From contig NZ_PIPX01000001.1 of the NCBI RefSeq assembly GCF_003987225.1, positions 1 through 64,000 on the forward strand: a stretch of DNA of 64,000 bases, read 5' to 3'. The DNA comes from Pseudidiomarina homiensis (lineage in GTDB: Bacteria > Pseudomonadota > Gammaproteobacteria > Enterobacterales > Alteromonadaceae). Positions within the stretch are counted from its first letter, which is position 1; each line of letters opens with the position of its first letter. The translations under genes were made by a program, and so were the position numbers. The notes under the pieces were generated by a model. The model worked only from the letters and a program-made list of their open reading frames with translations, ran no database searches and was not told where the DNA came from. Positions 41,535 to 51,007 of this stretch are shown here, piece after piece.

Positions 41535-43313
41535 ATGGCTGACTATCGTGTTCCGCGCGAAGATATGCAGTTTTTGCTGCAGGATGTATTCCGAGTCGAT
41601 CAGGATTGGGCACGTTTCCCTGCACTGAACGAAGTTGATATGGACATGGCAAGCGCCATCATCGACGAAGCCGCTAAATTGGCCGAAGGCCTGATAGCGC
41701 CGCATGCGCGGGCGGCCGATGAAGAAGGCGTACGCTTCAACGATAGCGTGGTGACCACGCCAGCTAATTACCGCGAAAACTATCAGCAACTGGCCGCTGG
41801 AGGTTGGGTCGGCGTGACCGCCAATCCTGAATTTGGCGGCATGGGCCTACCCAAAGTTGTTTCGGCGCAATATGAAGAGATGTTATGCGCTGCAGACATC
41901 TCATTTTCCCTTTATCCGGGCCTCACCGCAGGTGCCATCATCACCCTTGATGCTTATGCCAGCGATGCATTGAAGCAGCTCTATTTGCCGAAAATGACCA
42001 GTGGTGAATGGACGGGTACCATGTGTTTGACCGAACCGCATGCGGGTACCGATCTTGGTATCATCCGCACTAAAGCTGAACCGCAAGAGGATGGTACTTT
42101 CGCCATCAGCGGTACCAAAATCTTTATCACTGGTGGTGAGCACGACCTCACTGACAACATTGTTCATTTGGTGCTAGCAAAACTGCCTGACGCACCAGCT
42201 GGAAGTAAAGGCATTAGTCTATTTTTAGTACCGAAATTTTTACCTGATGCCGATGGTAATCCAGGTGAGCGAAATGCAGTAAAGTGTGGCTCTATCGAGC
42301 ACAAAATGGGGATTCATGCGTCGGCGACCTGTGTGATGAACTTTGATGGCGCAACGGGCTGGCTTATTGGCGAGCCGCATCAAGGTTTGCCGGCGATGTT
42401 TACCATGATGAATTACGAGCGCCTTGGGGTTGGTATTCAGGGCCTTGGCGCGGCTGCGCGGTCGTACCAGAATGCTTTAGAGTATGCACAAGATCGTTTG
42501 CAGGGGCGAGGTGCAAAAGCGACTCGTGCGCAAGACAAAGAAGCAGATCCATTGATCGTGCATGGTGATATTCGACGCATGCTGTTAACCATGAAAGCTT
42601 TTGTTGAAGGTGGACGAGCTTTCTCAACTTATGTCGGCCAGCAGTTGGATATCGCCAAGTACAGCGAGGACGCAGAAGAGAAAGCGCGTGCTGATGCGTT
42701 GGTCGCATTGCTCACCCCCATTGCGAAAGCGTTCATCACCGATACGGGCTTTGAAACTACCGTGATTGGTCAGCAGGTCTTTGGTGGGCATGGTTATGTG
42801 CGTGAGTGGGGCCAGGAACAGTTAGTCCGCGATTGCCGTATTGCCCAAATCTATGAAGGTACTAACGGTATTCAAGCGTTAGACTTATTGGGCCGTAAAG
42901 TCGCTGGGTCGCGTGGCGAATTGGTGAAGCCACTGCTGGAAGACATTCAGGCGCTATTAGCTGAGCCGGTTGCGGAGTTGGCGGCCGAGTATGAACAGCT
43001 CGGTAAAGCGGTACAGCGCACCGAAGAAGTAACCGGCCAAGTACTGCAACAAGTTGCGGGTGGCGATGAGAACGTCATCAATAGCGTTGCGGTTGAGTAT
43101 CTGCACTTACTTGGTTACGTGACGTACGGTTACTTATGGTTACGCATGGCGAAAACTGCGCAGCCGTTGGTTGCTGAGCGTCCGTATTTAGCCAGTAAGG
43201 TGAAAACCGCGAAGTTTTATATGGCGCGGTTGTTACCGCGGGTGGAAAGCTTGGCCGCCGCCATTGCCGACGGCAGCCAGTCATTGTACCTACACGAATT
43301 GGAAGATTTTTAA
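41535..43313 (+). CDS. Acyl-CoA dehydrogenase (long form with C-terminal extension)
   Basis: This FAD flavoenzyme introduces the alpha-beta double bond in fatty acyl-CoA during beta-oxidation. The 592 residues exceed the common 380-residue form and match the group with an additional C-terminal acetyl-CoA dehydrogenase-like domain. Visible motifs are MCLTEPHAGTDLG near 158, GTKIFITGGEHD near 195, MMNYERLGVGIQGLG near 290 and QVFGGHGYVREWGQEQLVRDCRI near 414-436, with the catalytic Glu in YEGTNGIQALDLLGR. ATG 41535 is preceded by GAGGTG. Chain-length preference is unknown. Its end overlaps the converging putA end by 4 bases. Confidence 0.92.
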   Translation: MADYRVPREDMQFLLQDVFRVDQDWARFPALNEVDMDMASAIIDEAAKLAEGLIAPHARAADEEGVRFNDSVVTTPANYRENYQQLAAGGWVGVTANPEFGGMGLPKVVSAQYEEMLCAADISFSLYPGLTAGAIITLDAYASDALKQLYLPKMTSGEWTGTMCLTEPHAGTDLGIIRTKAEPQEDGTFAISGTKIFITGGEHDLTDNIVHLVLAKLPDAPAGSKGISLFLVPKFLPDADGNPGERNAVKCGSIEHKMGIHASATCVMNFDGATGWLIGEPHQGLPAMFTMMNYERLGVGIQGLGAAARSYQNALEYAQDRLQGRGAKATRAQDKEADPLIVHGDIRRMLLTMKAFVEGGRAFSTYVGQQLDIAKYSEDAEEKARADALVALLTPIAKAFITDTGFETTVIGQQVFGGHGYVREWGQEQLVRDCRIAQIYEGTNGIQALDLLGRKVAGSRGELVKPLLEDIQALLAEPVAELAAEYEQLGKAVQRTEEVTGQVLQQVAGGDENVINSVAVEYLHLLGYVTYGYLWLRMAKTAQPLVAERPYLASKVKTAKFYMARLLPRVESLAAAIADGSQSLYLHELEDF

Positions 43314-46300
43314 TCGCCCAGCGAGAGTAGGGTAGCGTTACCACCAACAGCAGTAATGTTGTTGGTGCGCGTTTTTTCGGTGATAAAGCGGGTAAGGTAG
43401 TGTGGACCGCCCGCTTTGGGTCCAGTACCCGACATGCCGCGGCCACCAAATGGCTGCACACCTACTACAGCGCCAATCTGGTTGCGGTTAATGTACACAT
43501 TACCAACGTCGATACGACGGGCAACATCGGCCGCGAAGGTTTCGTTACGGCTATGAATGCCGAACGTTAAACCAAAACCAGTTGCGTTAATGCTATCAAT
43601 CACGTCATCTAGCTTGTCAGTAGAGTAGCGGATGACATGTAGAATTGGCCCAAAGTTCTCTTTCACCAACTGATTGATACTGTCGATTTCGATGGCGGTC
43701 GGTGCTACGAAAGTGCCGTCATTGGTATAGTCAGGCATAGGTGCACGGGCTATCAGGCGACCTGCCTGTGAAATGTCCGACACATGCTGCTCAAGGTTAC
43801 TCTTGGCCACACCGTCGATCACTGGACCTACGTCAGTTTCATGTAACAGTGGGTCACCCACTTTCAGTTCAGCCATTGCACCTTTGAGTAGATCGATGAC
43901 GCGGTCGGCAATGTCATCTTGCACGAACAATACGCGCAAGGCCGAACAACGTTGGCCTGCACTCTTGAAAGCACTGGCAACAATGTCGGTGACGGCTTGT
44001 TCAGGTAGCGCTGTTGAGTCAATCAACATGGCGTTTTGGCCGCCGGTTTCTGCAACTAATGGCACAATTGCACCGGTACGTGCGGCAAGCGCACGGTTAA
44101 TCGATTGTGCAGTATAGGTGGAACCGGTAAAGCATACACCGCCGATGTCTTCTTGGCTGACCAAGAATGAGCCAACTTCAGCACCACTACCAGGCATAAA
44201 GTGCACCACGTCGCCTGGAATACCAGCTTCAAGTAACAGTTGCACAGCACGGAAGGCGATTAAGCCAGTCTGCTCTGCAGGTTTGGCGATAACACAGTTA
44301 CCGGTAACCAATGCGGCCACCACTTGGCCAGTGAAAATCGCTAAAGGGAAGTTCCAAGGGCTGATGCAGATAAAGGTACCACGGCCTTGCACGAACAACT
44401 CATTGGTCTCGCCTGTAGGCCCTGGCAAAGTAGTGCCTTCGCCCATAAGTTTGCGTGCTTCGACCGCGTAGTAACGGCAAAAGTCGACCGCTTCACGAAC
44501 TTCATCGATACCGTCTTGTAAGCTCTTACCTGCTTCGAGAGAGCACAAAGCGATGAGCTCATCGCGGTTGGCTTCCATTAAATCAGCAAACTTTTCTAGC
44601 GCTTTTGCACGAACTTCGACGTCCGTGTCGCGCCAGCGGCGATAGGCCGCGTTAGCACTATTGAGCGCCTGCTCAGCCAGCGCCTTGTCGCCCCAGCAAA
44701 TGCTACCGATTTGGCGTTGGTTCTCTTGCGGACTATTAATGCTCACTCGGTGGTGGGCATCATCAATCACGTCGCCATTAACGATCGGGCCACCTTGCCA
44801 TTGTTTGTCGCGGTATTGCTGCACGGCAGCAATGAAATCATCTGCTTGAGAGTGAATGTTCATGTTCAATCCTAACGAGTTTTTGCGATCGCTGAAAATC
44901 TGCGTCGGTAAAGGAATTTTGGTATTCGCCAAGCTTTCGTACTTGGTGATGGTGCGCATCGGGTGCTGGGTGAGTTCGTCAACCGGCGTCTCTGGGTCCA
45001 CCAATTTATGCACAAATGACGTATTGGCGCCGTTTTCTAACAAGCGGCGTACTAAGTATGGCAGCAAGTCTTTATGTGCACCGACCGGAGCGTAAATGCG
45101 CACCGTTGTATTTTCATCTTCCTGCAGTAGTGTGTCATAAAGATCATCACCCATGCCGTGCAGGCGTTGAAACTCGATACGGCGCTGCGTGGCTTCGTTC
45201 ATCTGGCGAATGGCAATTACCGTTTGCGCATTGTGCGTGGCGAACTGCGGATAAATTGCACCATCGGTCTGTTCGCAAAGCAGGTAACGGGCGCAGGCCA
45301 AGTAGCTTACATCAGTATTGGCTTTGCGCGTGAACACGGGATAGCCCGTCAAACCATTGACCTGACAAAGTTTGATTTCAGTGTCCCAGTAGGCGCCTTT
45401 AACAAGACGAACTGGAATCTCATCACCACACTCTTTCGCTAGTGCGGTGAGCCAAACTAAAGTTGGCAGTGCACGCTTGGAATAGGCTTGTACCACCAAG
45501 CCGAAACGCGGCCAGCCTTTGCAAACACCACTGCGATACACTTTTTCGAACAGTTCTAACGAGAGCTCGTGGCGGTCTGCTTCTTCGGCATCAATAGTGA
45601 CACCAACGTCGGCTTCTTTGGCGAGCTTAACCAACTCTGTTAGGCTTTGCGCGAGCTCCGTTAAAACGCGCTCATGGTTTGCCGACTCATAGCGCGGATG
45701 CAGCGCCGACAACTTGATCGAAATGGTTGGGCGTGGCGCTTTAGGGTTATTAAAGTTTTCTTGCGCAACAACGTTGATCGAGTTCACATAATCGGCGTGA
45801 TAACGTCGTGCGTCAGCCATTGTCAAAGCCGCCTCGCCTAACATGTCGTAGGCGTGCGTGTAGCCCTTGTCGCGATTGGCACGGCTATTTTTTAACGCTT
45901 CTTGAATGGTGCGTCCTAGTACGAACTGCTTACCCATGATACGCATGGCGGCGTAGGTTGCCTTGCGCACGATTGGCATCCCCAAGCGGCGGGTCAAACG
46001 GCGGAATACGCCGCGTGGTGTCGCCATTGGTTGACCTGTTGGGTTAATCACCGAATTGGTCAGCGCTAAACCCCAAGTACCTGAGTTTACTAACCAAGAG
46101 GCACTTTCGCCCATGTGCTTTTGCCAATCACCGCCGGATAACCGATCTTGAATCAGTGCATCAGCGGTATAGGCATCAGGGATGCGTAATAAGGCTTCAG
46201 CCAAGCACATAAGAATAATACCTTCTTGCGTATCAAGGCTGTACTCTTGCAAAAAGGCATCAACGCCACCGCCATCGGCGCGGTCACGTACGGTATTGAC

Positions 46301-46480
46301 CAACTTTGCCGTGCGCTCGGTCACTTGATCGAGCGTCGAATCATCGTTGGGCACCAGTTGCATCAGTTCTTGCAAATAGGCGTCTTCATCGACCAAGTAG
46401 TTGTCGGTAATGGCGCGTTGCAAGGTGCCGAGGTCGGCACCGGTATACTGAGCCTGAAGTACTTCACTGGCTTTGAACAT
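43310..46480 (-). CDS. putA: Bifunctional proline dehydrogenase / glutamate-semialdehyde dehydrogenase (short PutA)
   Basis: PutA oxidises proline to glutamate: an FAD-dependent proline dehydrogenase barrel makes pyrroline-5-carboxylate, and an NAD+-dependent ALDH domain oxidises the hydrolysed semialdehyde, with channelling between sites. From ATG 46480 (AGGAG 6 nt upstream) it has 1056 residues. PRODH motifs lie around 250-480 (TISIKLSALHPRYE, RLVKGAYWDTE). The ALDH part carries SPWNFPLAIFTG, the Glu in AETGGQNAM and the Cys in SAGQRCSALRV. There is no N-terminal ribbon-helix-helix domain, so unlike E. coli PutA (about 1320) it should not repress its own gene. Confidence 0.95.
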   Translation of the reverse strand: MFKASEVLQAQYTGADLGTLQRAITDNYLVDEDAYLQELMQLVPNDDSTLDQVTERTAKLVNTVRDRADGGGVDAFLQEYSLDTQEGIILMCLAEALLRIPDAYTADALIQDRLSGGDWQKHMGESASWLVNSGTWGLALTNSVINPTGQPMATPRGVFRRLTRRLGMPIVRKATYAAMRIMGKQFVLGRTIQEALKNSRANRDKGYTHAYDMLGEAALTMADARRYHADYVNSINVVAQENFNNPKAPRPTISIKLSALHPRYESANHERVLTELAQSLTELVKLAKEADVGVTIDAEEADRHELSLELFEKVYRSGVCKGWPRFGLVVQAYSKRALPTLVWLTALAKECGDEIPVRLVKGAYWDTEIKLCQVNGLTGYPVFTRKANTDVSYLACARYLLCEQTDGAIYPQFATHNAQTVIAIRQMNEATQRRIEFQRLHGMGDDLYDTLLQEDENTTVRIYAPVGAHKDLLPYLVRRLLENGANTSFVHKLVDPETPVDELTQHPMRTITKYESLANTKIPLPTQIFSDRKNSLGLNMNIHSQADDFIAAVQQYRDKQWQGGPIVNGDVIDDAHHRVSINSPQENQRQIGSICWGDKALAEQALNSANAAYRRWRDTDVEVRAKALEKFADLMEANRDELIALCSLEAGKSLQDGIDEVREAVDFCRYYAVEARKLMGEGTTLPGPTGETNELFVQGRGTFICISPWNFPLAIFTGQVVAALVTGNCVIAKPAEQTGLIAFRAVQLLLEAGIPGDVVHFMPGSGAEVGSFLVSQEDIGGVCFTGSTYTAQSINRALAARTGAIVPLVAETGGQNAMLIDSTALPEQAVTDIVASAFKSAGQRCSALRVLFVQDDIADRVIDLLKGAMAELKVGDPLLHETDVGPVIDGVAKSNLEQHVSDISQAGRLIARAPMPDYTNDGTFVAPTAIEIDSINQLVKENFGPILHVIRYSTDKLDDVIDSINATGFGLTFGIHSRNETFAADVARRIDVGNVYINRNQIGAVVGVQPFGGRGMSGTGPKAGGPHYLTRFITEKTRTNNITAVGGNATLLSLGD

Positions 46481-46533
46481 AGCATCTCCTGTAAGACTCA
46501 GCCGTTGGCTGGAGGGGACATAATTTGCGCGCA

Positions 46534-46561
46534 AGTATATTGCTTTTTTACTGCGCGTAAA
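46534..46561 (-). promoter_or_regulatory. Candidate promoter of putA
   Basis: On the minus strand, TTTACG (46556-46561) and TATACT (46534-46539) are 16 bp apart, about 54 nt upstream of the putA start. The -10 is strong and the -35 is moderate. Confidence 0.45.
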
Positions 46562-46706
46562 GCCCACTTCGTCAGTTTTTCTAAACTTTTCGTCGCCGCC
46601 CACGGTGCAATTTTTGTACGCACCTGTCAAGCCCATTAAAGTTGACCCACACAGCGCCTACGAGTACCGTATTTAGCAGGATCAAAATGTTGACGTGAGA
46701 GCGCGT

Positions 46707-48197
46707 GTGAGCCAAGAAATCGAACTAAAATTACTGGTCGACGGTGCCAGCAAAGAAAAGATACTGGAATTATGCCAAAGCTTCGCAAAAGATGCGGAGC
46801 AGGCCACCTTTGAGCTGGGCAATCGTTACTTTGATACTGCCGATTTGCGGTTACGGCAACACGATATGGGGCTGCGTATTCGCCAAAAGGGCGAAGAGCG
46901 CGAACAAACGATTAAGTTAGCCGGAAAAGTCCTTGGCGGCATGCACAGTCGTCCCGAATACAATGCCGTCATAACCGCTGATAAGCCTGATCTAACATTA
47001 TTCGAAGAAGATATTTGGCCTGACGACTTTCCTTTGTTCGATATCAATCGCGAGCTCGAAGAAATTTTTTCTACCAACTTTACTCGACACCGTTGGCACA
47101 TTCCCAGTGGGGATGGCCGTATTGAGTTGGTCTATGATGAAGGTGTGATCCAAGCTGGTGCCGAGCAACGTCCGATTGCCGAGGTCGAGATTGAAGTGCA
47201 ACAAGGCAACCTGGCCGATGCTTATAAGATCGCGCGCCGTTTAGTAACGCGTTTAAATGCCCGCATGGGGAGTTTAAGTAAAGCTGCACGTGGCTATCTA
47301 TTGGCCGGCAAAACCGTACTCGAACCCTTTACCCATGCACACTTTGTTCCACAAGAAGCAAATGACGATGTGGGCACAGGCCTTTATCGGGCATTGACCT
47401 ATGCCTTGCAGTACTGGCAACACAATGACGCTTGTTTAGGCGAAGCGCCAAGTGTCCGTGCCGTTGCTGGAATCACCGATGGCATCCGCCTGAGTAAAGT
47501 CGTGCTGCAGCAGTTAGCGACCCTCGAAGTCGACGTCAGTGATCATATTTTACGACTTGAGCAAATGCTCGGTCATTTGGGCTGGTTAAGTCGCTACGAT
47601 GGCTTGACTGAGCTCACAGCTGAGGACGGCGCTTATCATCGTGCACTGAAGCAATATCCCAAGCTTTATGAAGCGATCCTTGAACAGCAAGAACATGCCG
47701 TACAGTTAGAACTGGTCCAAAGTTTAAGTATTCGCGACGATTATCAACTGACCTTGCTTGAGCTGGGCGCTTTGTGCCAGCAGCAACCACGTCACGAGCA
47801 AGTGTCGCAGTTACCACTGCGGCAATGGGCATCACAGCGTCTTCGCGAAGACTGGCAAAGCGTCATTGATGCGTTTGCAAAAGACGATGAATTAAAACCG
47901 GAATATTATTTAAAGCAATTACCACTGTTACAGAGCTCGCTGCAACTCGGTTATTGCGTTGGCTACCTATTTGATGAGCAAGATCGTGAGCTCTTTCGTG
48001 CGCCATGGCAGGACATGGTGCGGGGAATTCGCGAGATCATGGCGCTCAAACTGTTACGTGAAGCCATCAAGGACAATGAAGATAGTCAACCTGAACGCTT
48101 GTTAAACTGGCAAGGCATACAACTAGAGACGTTGCTCTATGCGCTTGAGCACTCGCGCAAGGCGGCTCTGAAACAAGAGCCTTATTGGCTGAATTAA
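46707..48197 (+). CDS. ygiF: CYTH and CHAD domain protein (inorganic triphosphatase YgiF type)
   Basis: YgiF hydrolyses inorganic triphosphate. The N-terminal CYTH domain (about 1-205) has the ExExK signature in QEIELKLL, and the C-terminal helical CHAD domain (about 220-490) is a polyphosphate-binding fold with conserved His and basic residues. The product is 496 residues. The start is uncertain: GTG 46707 gives MSQEIELK, matching the E. coli N terminus, while GTG 46695 is 4 codons upstream. glnE follows directly, as in E. coli ygiF-glnE. Confidence 0.92.
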   Translation: MSQEIELKLLVDGASKEKILELCQSFAKDAEQATFELGNRYFDTADLRLRQHDMGLRIRQKGEEREQTIKLAGKVLGGMHSRPEYNAVITADKPDLTLFEEDIWPDDFPLFDINRELEEIFSTNFTRHRWHIPSGDGRIELVYDEGVIQAGAEQRPIAEVEIEVQQGNLADAYKIARRLVTRLNARMGSLSKAARGYLLAGKTVLEPFTHAHFVPQEANDDVGTGLYRALTYALQYWQHNDACLGEAPSVRAVAGITDGIRLSKVVLQQLATLEVDVSDHILRLEQMLGHLGWLSRYDGLTELTAEDGAYHRALKQYPKLYEAILEQQEHAVQLELVQSLSIRDDYQLTLLELGALCQQQPRHEQVSQLPLRQWASQRLREDWQSVIDAFAKDDELKPEYYLKQLPLLQSSLQLGYCVGYLFDEQDRELFRAPWQDMVRGIREIMALKLLREAIKDNEDSQPERLLNWQGIQLETLLYALEHSRKAALKQEPYWLN

Positions 48198-48223
48198 ATC
48201 GTGCAGTGAGCGAACCTATTGTT

Positions 48224-51007
48224 ATGACGCTATCGTCCCCGTTACTTGAAAAATTGGCTCAGCTAAGTCCGTTTATAGCGGATGTATTGGCGCATGAGGG
48301 TGGGGCGGACGAACCGATAACCATTGCGCTGACCGATGATGAAACGCTTGAGCTCATTGCACCGACAGACTACTTGCCGCGGTTACAGCAAGCTCTTGCC
48401 GAGGTAAGCGATGAAGCAACTGCGCAGCGAGTATTGCGTCGTCATCGCAAACAATGGTTTGCGGCATTAGCGGCAGCGGATTTGACTGGGCAATTACCAT
48501 TGCGTGACATGCTTGAGCATTTAAGCGCTGCCGCAGATGCTTTCATTATTGCCGCTCGTGATTGGCTTTATCCGCGTTTTACCGAGCGCTACGGTACGCC
48601 GCTTGATAATGACGGAAAAGCGCAGCCGCTGTGGGTATTAGGGATGGGCAAACTCGGTGGACGGGAATTGAATTTCTCGTCGGATATTGACCTCATTTTC
48701 TGCTATCCCGAGCGCGGTGAAACCGATCATCCACGAAAACCGGTTGAAACCGATGTGTTTTTTACCAAGTTAGTACAAGGCATGATGAGTTTGCTTGATG
48801 CGCTCACTGCGGATGGTCGTGTTTTCCGCGTAGATTTGCGCTTACGTCCGTTCGGTCAGTCGGGGCCTGTGGTTACGAGTCTCGCTGCGCTGGAGTATTA
48901 CTACCAAGAGCAAGGTCGTGATTGGGAGCGCTATGCGATGGTGAAGGCACGCCTGATTGGTGCCGATAAAGCGAGTGAACAGGCCTTTAAAGACTTGCTG
49001 CGTCCGTTTGTTTATCGGCGTTATATTGATTTTTCGGCAATCGACGCACTGCGCAAGATGAAAACGTTGATTAGCCAAGAAACCAAGCGCCAAGGGGTAC
49101 AGAACAATATTAAACTGGGCCCGGGTGGTATCCGCGAGGTGGAATTCATTGCGCAAACGTTTCAACTTATTCGCGGCGGCCAGCAAAGACAATTACAGAC
49201 GCAGTCACTGTATCAAGCCTATCAGGTGATTGCCGAGCAAGAGTTACTTCCCGCCGCAGCTGTACGGGAGTTGCTGGCGAGCTATGAATTTCTGCGTCGC
49301 GTTGAGCATGCGCTGCAAGAGTACAACGATGAACAAACACAGACACTGCCTGACGATCACGCACGACAAGCGGCGCTGGCTGCGGTTTTTGGGCAAACAT
49401 GGCAAGCCTTGGTAAATGATATTCAACAAGCAATGGCGCGTGTTCATCAACACTTCCAGAATGTCATTGGTGACAATGACAGCGATGATGAAGACGCTGG
49501 CGCCTTACAGTTACTTTGGCAAGATATGGTCGAAGACAGCACTGCGCTTGATGTGTTACATGATTACGGGCTTGATAAGCAGCGCGCGCAACTGATTTGG
49601 CAACATGTGAATGAGTTGCGCCTTGAGGTACGTAAGCGTGGCAGTGGTCCTCGTGGGCGCAAGGCCATGGCAAAATTGGTACCGGTGTTGGTGCAACGTT
49701 GCCTTCAGCTTGCTGATGCCGAGGTGGTTCTCGAACGCGTGTTTACCTTGTTACGGCGGATTATGAGCCGTACGGCGTATGTTGAGTTACTGGTTGAGAA
49801 CCTTGGTGCACGTGAGCAGCTGGTCAAACTTTGCCGAGCGAGCTCGTGGATTGCGCAGCATTTAGCCAATTTTCCCATTTTGCTGGATGAACTCATTGAT
49901 CCGCAGCATTTGTATGAGCTGCCAGAACTTACCGATTATCGTGCGATTATCGATGAATACCTGTTGCGTATTCCTGAACAAGAAGATGATCTTGAAGCAC
50001 AAATGAATGCACTGCGGCAAGCGCGGCAATCGTGCCAATTGAAAATTGCTGCGGCCGATATTAGCGGTGCATTGCCATTGATGAAGGTAAGTGATCATTT
50101 GAGCTACCTCGCCGAGGCTATTATTGGTGCGGTAGTGCACTTGGCGTGGCAACAGCTTACGGCGCGGCATGGCTGTCCACCTGGTTGTTCACCGTCGCGC
50201 ATGGGCTTTGCAGTTGTGGCTTATGGCAAGCTCGGCGGACTGGAATTAAGCTACAGTTCTGATCTCGATCTGGTCTTTATCACCGACAGCGATTACCAAG
50301 GCGAAACCGACGGCGCCAAGCCCCTTGAAGTACAACAATTTTATCTGCGTTTAGCGCAGCGCATACTGCATTTATTCACGACGCGTACCGTTATTGGAAC
50401 GCTCTACGAAGTCGATATGCGGCTACGTCCATCCGGTAAAGCTGGGCTGTTGGTGACGCGTTTATCAACTTATGCCAGTTACCTCCAAGAGGACGCTTGG
50501 ACCTGGGAGTTGCAAGCGCTCGTTCGTGCGCGACCGGTATTTGGCGACCAAGAACTTTGCGCGGCGTTCCAGCAACTGCGCCAAGCGCAACTGCGGCAGT
50601 CGCGAAATGTCACCGAACTCGCCATGCAAGTTGTTGAAATGAGAGAAAAAATGCGTAGTCACAAAGAACAGCGTAGTGAGCAGCATAGCTTTGATCTGAA
50701 GCAAGGCGTGGGCGGCATTACCGATATCGAATTTCTTGTGCAGTATTTGGTTTTACGTTTCAGCACAGAGCATCCTGCACTGACGACTTATACCGACAAC
50801 GTTAGAATTTTAGAACAAGCGGGGCAACTAGAGGTGATGCCTGCAGCACAAGCGCAGCAGTTAACCGAGATTTATATTCGTGAACGCGAATGGTTACATC
50901 AGTTGGCGCTGGACGATCGCGGTTCGCTCACCCACCAACCTTTCGCAGATGAGCGTTCCGTAGTTGCCAAAGCTTGGCAAGAGTGGTTTGCCGAGGTACT
51001 CCATTAA
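48224..51007 (+). CDS. glnE: Bifunctional glutamine synthetase adenylyltransferase/deadenylase
   Basis: GlnE attaches AMP to or removes it from glutamine synthetase in response to PII, tuning nitrogen assimilation. The 927 residues carry two nucleotidyltransferase domains. The N-terminal deadenylase has GKLGGRELNFSSDIDLIFCY near 143-162, and the C-terminal adenylylase has GKLGGLELSYSSDLDLVFI near 668. Each is followed by a helical domain. ATG 48224 gives MTLSSPLLEKL, resembling the E. coli start. In-frame TTG 48185 or GTG 48206 would overlap or nearly abut ygiF. Its stop overlaps the end of the converging lpxL gene by 4 bases. Confidence 0.95.
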   Translation: MTLSSPLLEKLAQLSPFIADVLAHEGGADEPITIALTDDETLELIAPTDYLPRLQQALAEVSDEATAQRVLRRHRKQWFAALAAADLTGQLPLRDMLEHLSAAADAFIIAARDWLYPRFTERYGTPLDNDGKAQPLWVLGMGKLGGRELNFSSDIDLIFCYPERGETDHPRKPVETDVFFTKLVQGMMSLLDALTADGRVFRVDLRLRPFGQSGPVVTSLAALEYYYQEQGRDWERYAMVKARLIGADKASEQAFKDLLRPFVYRRYIDFSAIDALRKMKTLISQETKRQGVQNNIKLGPGGIREVEFIAQTFQLIRGGQQRQLQTQSLYQAYQVIAEQELLPAAAVRELLASYEFLRRVEHALQEYNDEQTQTLPDDHARQAALAAVFGQTWQALVNDIQQAMARVHQHFQNVIGDNDSDDEDAGALQLLWQDMVEDSTALDVLHDYGLDKQRAQLIWQHVNELRLEVRKRGSGPRGRKAMAKLVPVLVQRCLQLADAEVVLERVFTLLRRIMSRTAYVELLVENLGAREQLVKLCRASSWIAQHLANFPILLDELIDPQHLYELPELTDYRAIIDEYLLRIPEQEDDLEAQMNALRQARQSCQLKIAAADISGALPLMKVSDHLSYLAEAIIGAVVHLAWQQLTARHGCPPGCSPSRMGFAVVAYGKLGGLELSYSSDLDLVFITDSDYQGETDGAKPLEVQQFYLRLAQRILHLFTTRTVIGTLYEVDMRLRPSGKAGLLVTRLSTYASYLQEDAWTWELQALVRARPVFGDQELCAAFQQLRQAQLRQSRNVTELAMQVVEMREKMRSHKEQRSEQHSFDLKQGVGGITDIEFLVQYLVLRFSTEHPALTTYTDNVRILEQAGQLEVMPAAQAQQLTEIYIREREWLHQLALDDRGSLTHQPFADERSVVAKAWQEWFAEVLH

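Noticed and set aside
44118-45442. Several 90-120 codon open frames on the plus strand within putA
   Set aside because: They are antisense to a clear PutA reading frame with all catalytic motifs and show no start signals or family features.
46481-46636. N-terminal extension of PutA that might encode a DNA-binding domain
   Set aside because: The 52 extra residues do not resemble a ribbon-helix-helix, they cover the candidate promoter, and a strong AGGAG site marks the ATG at 46480.
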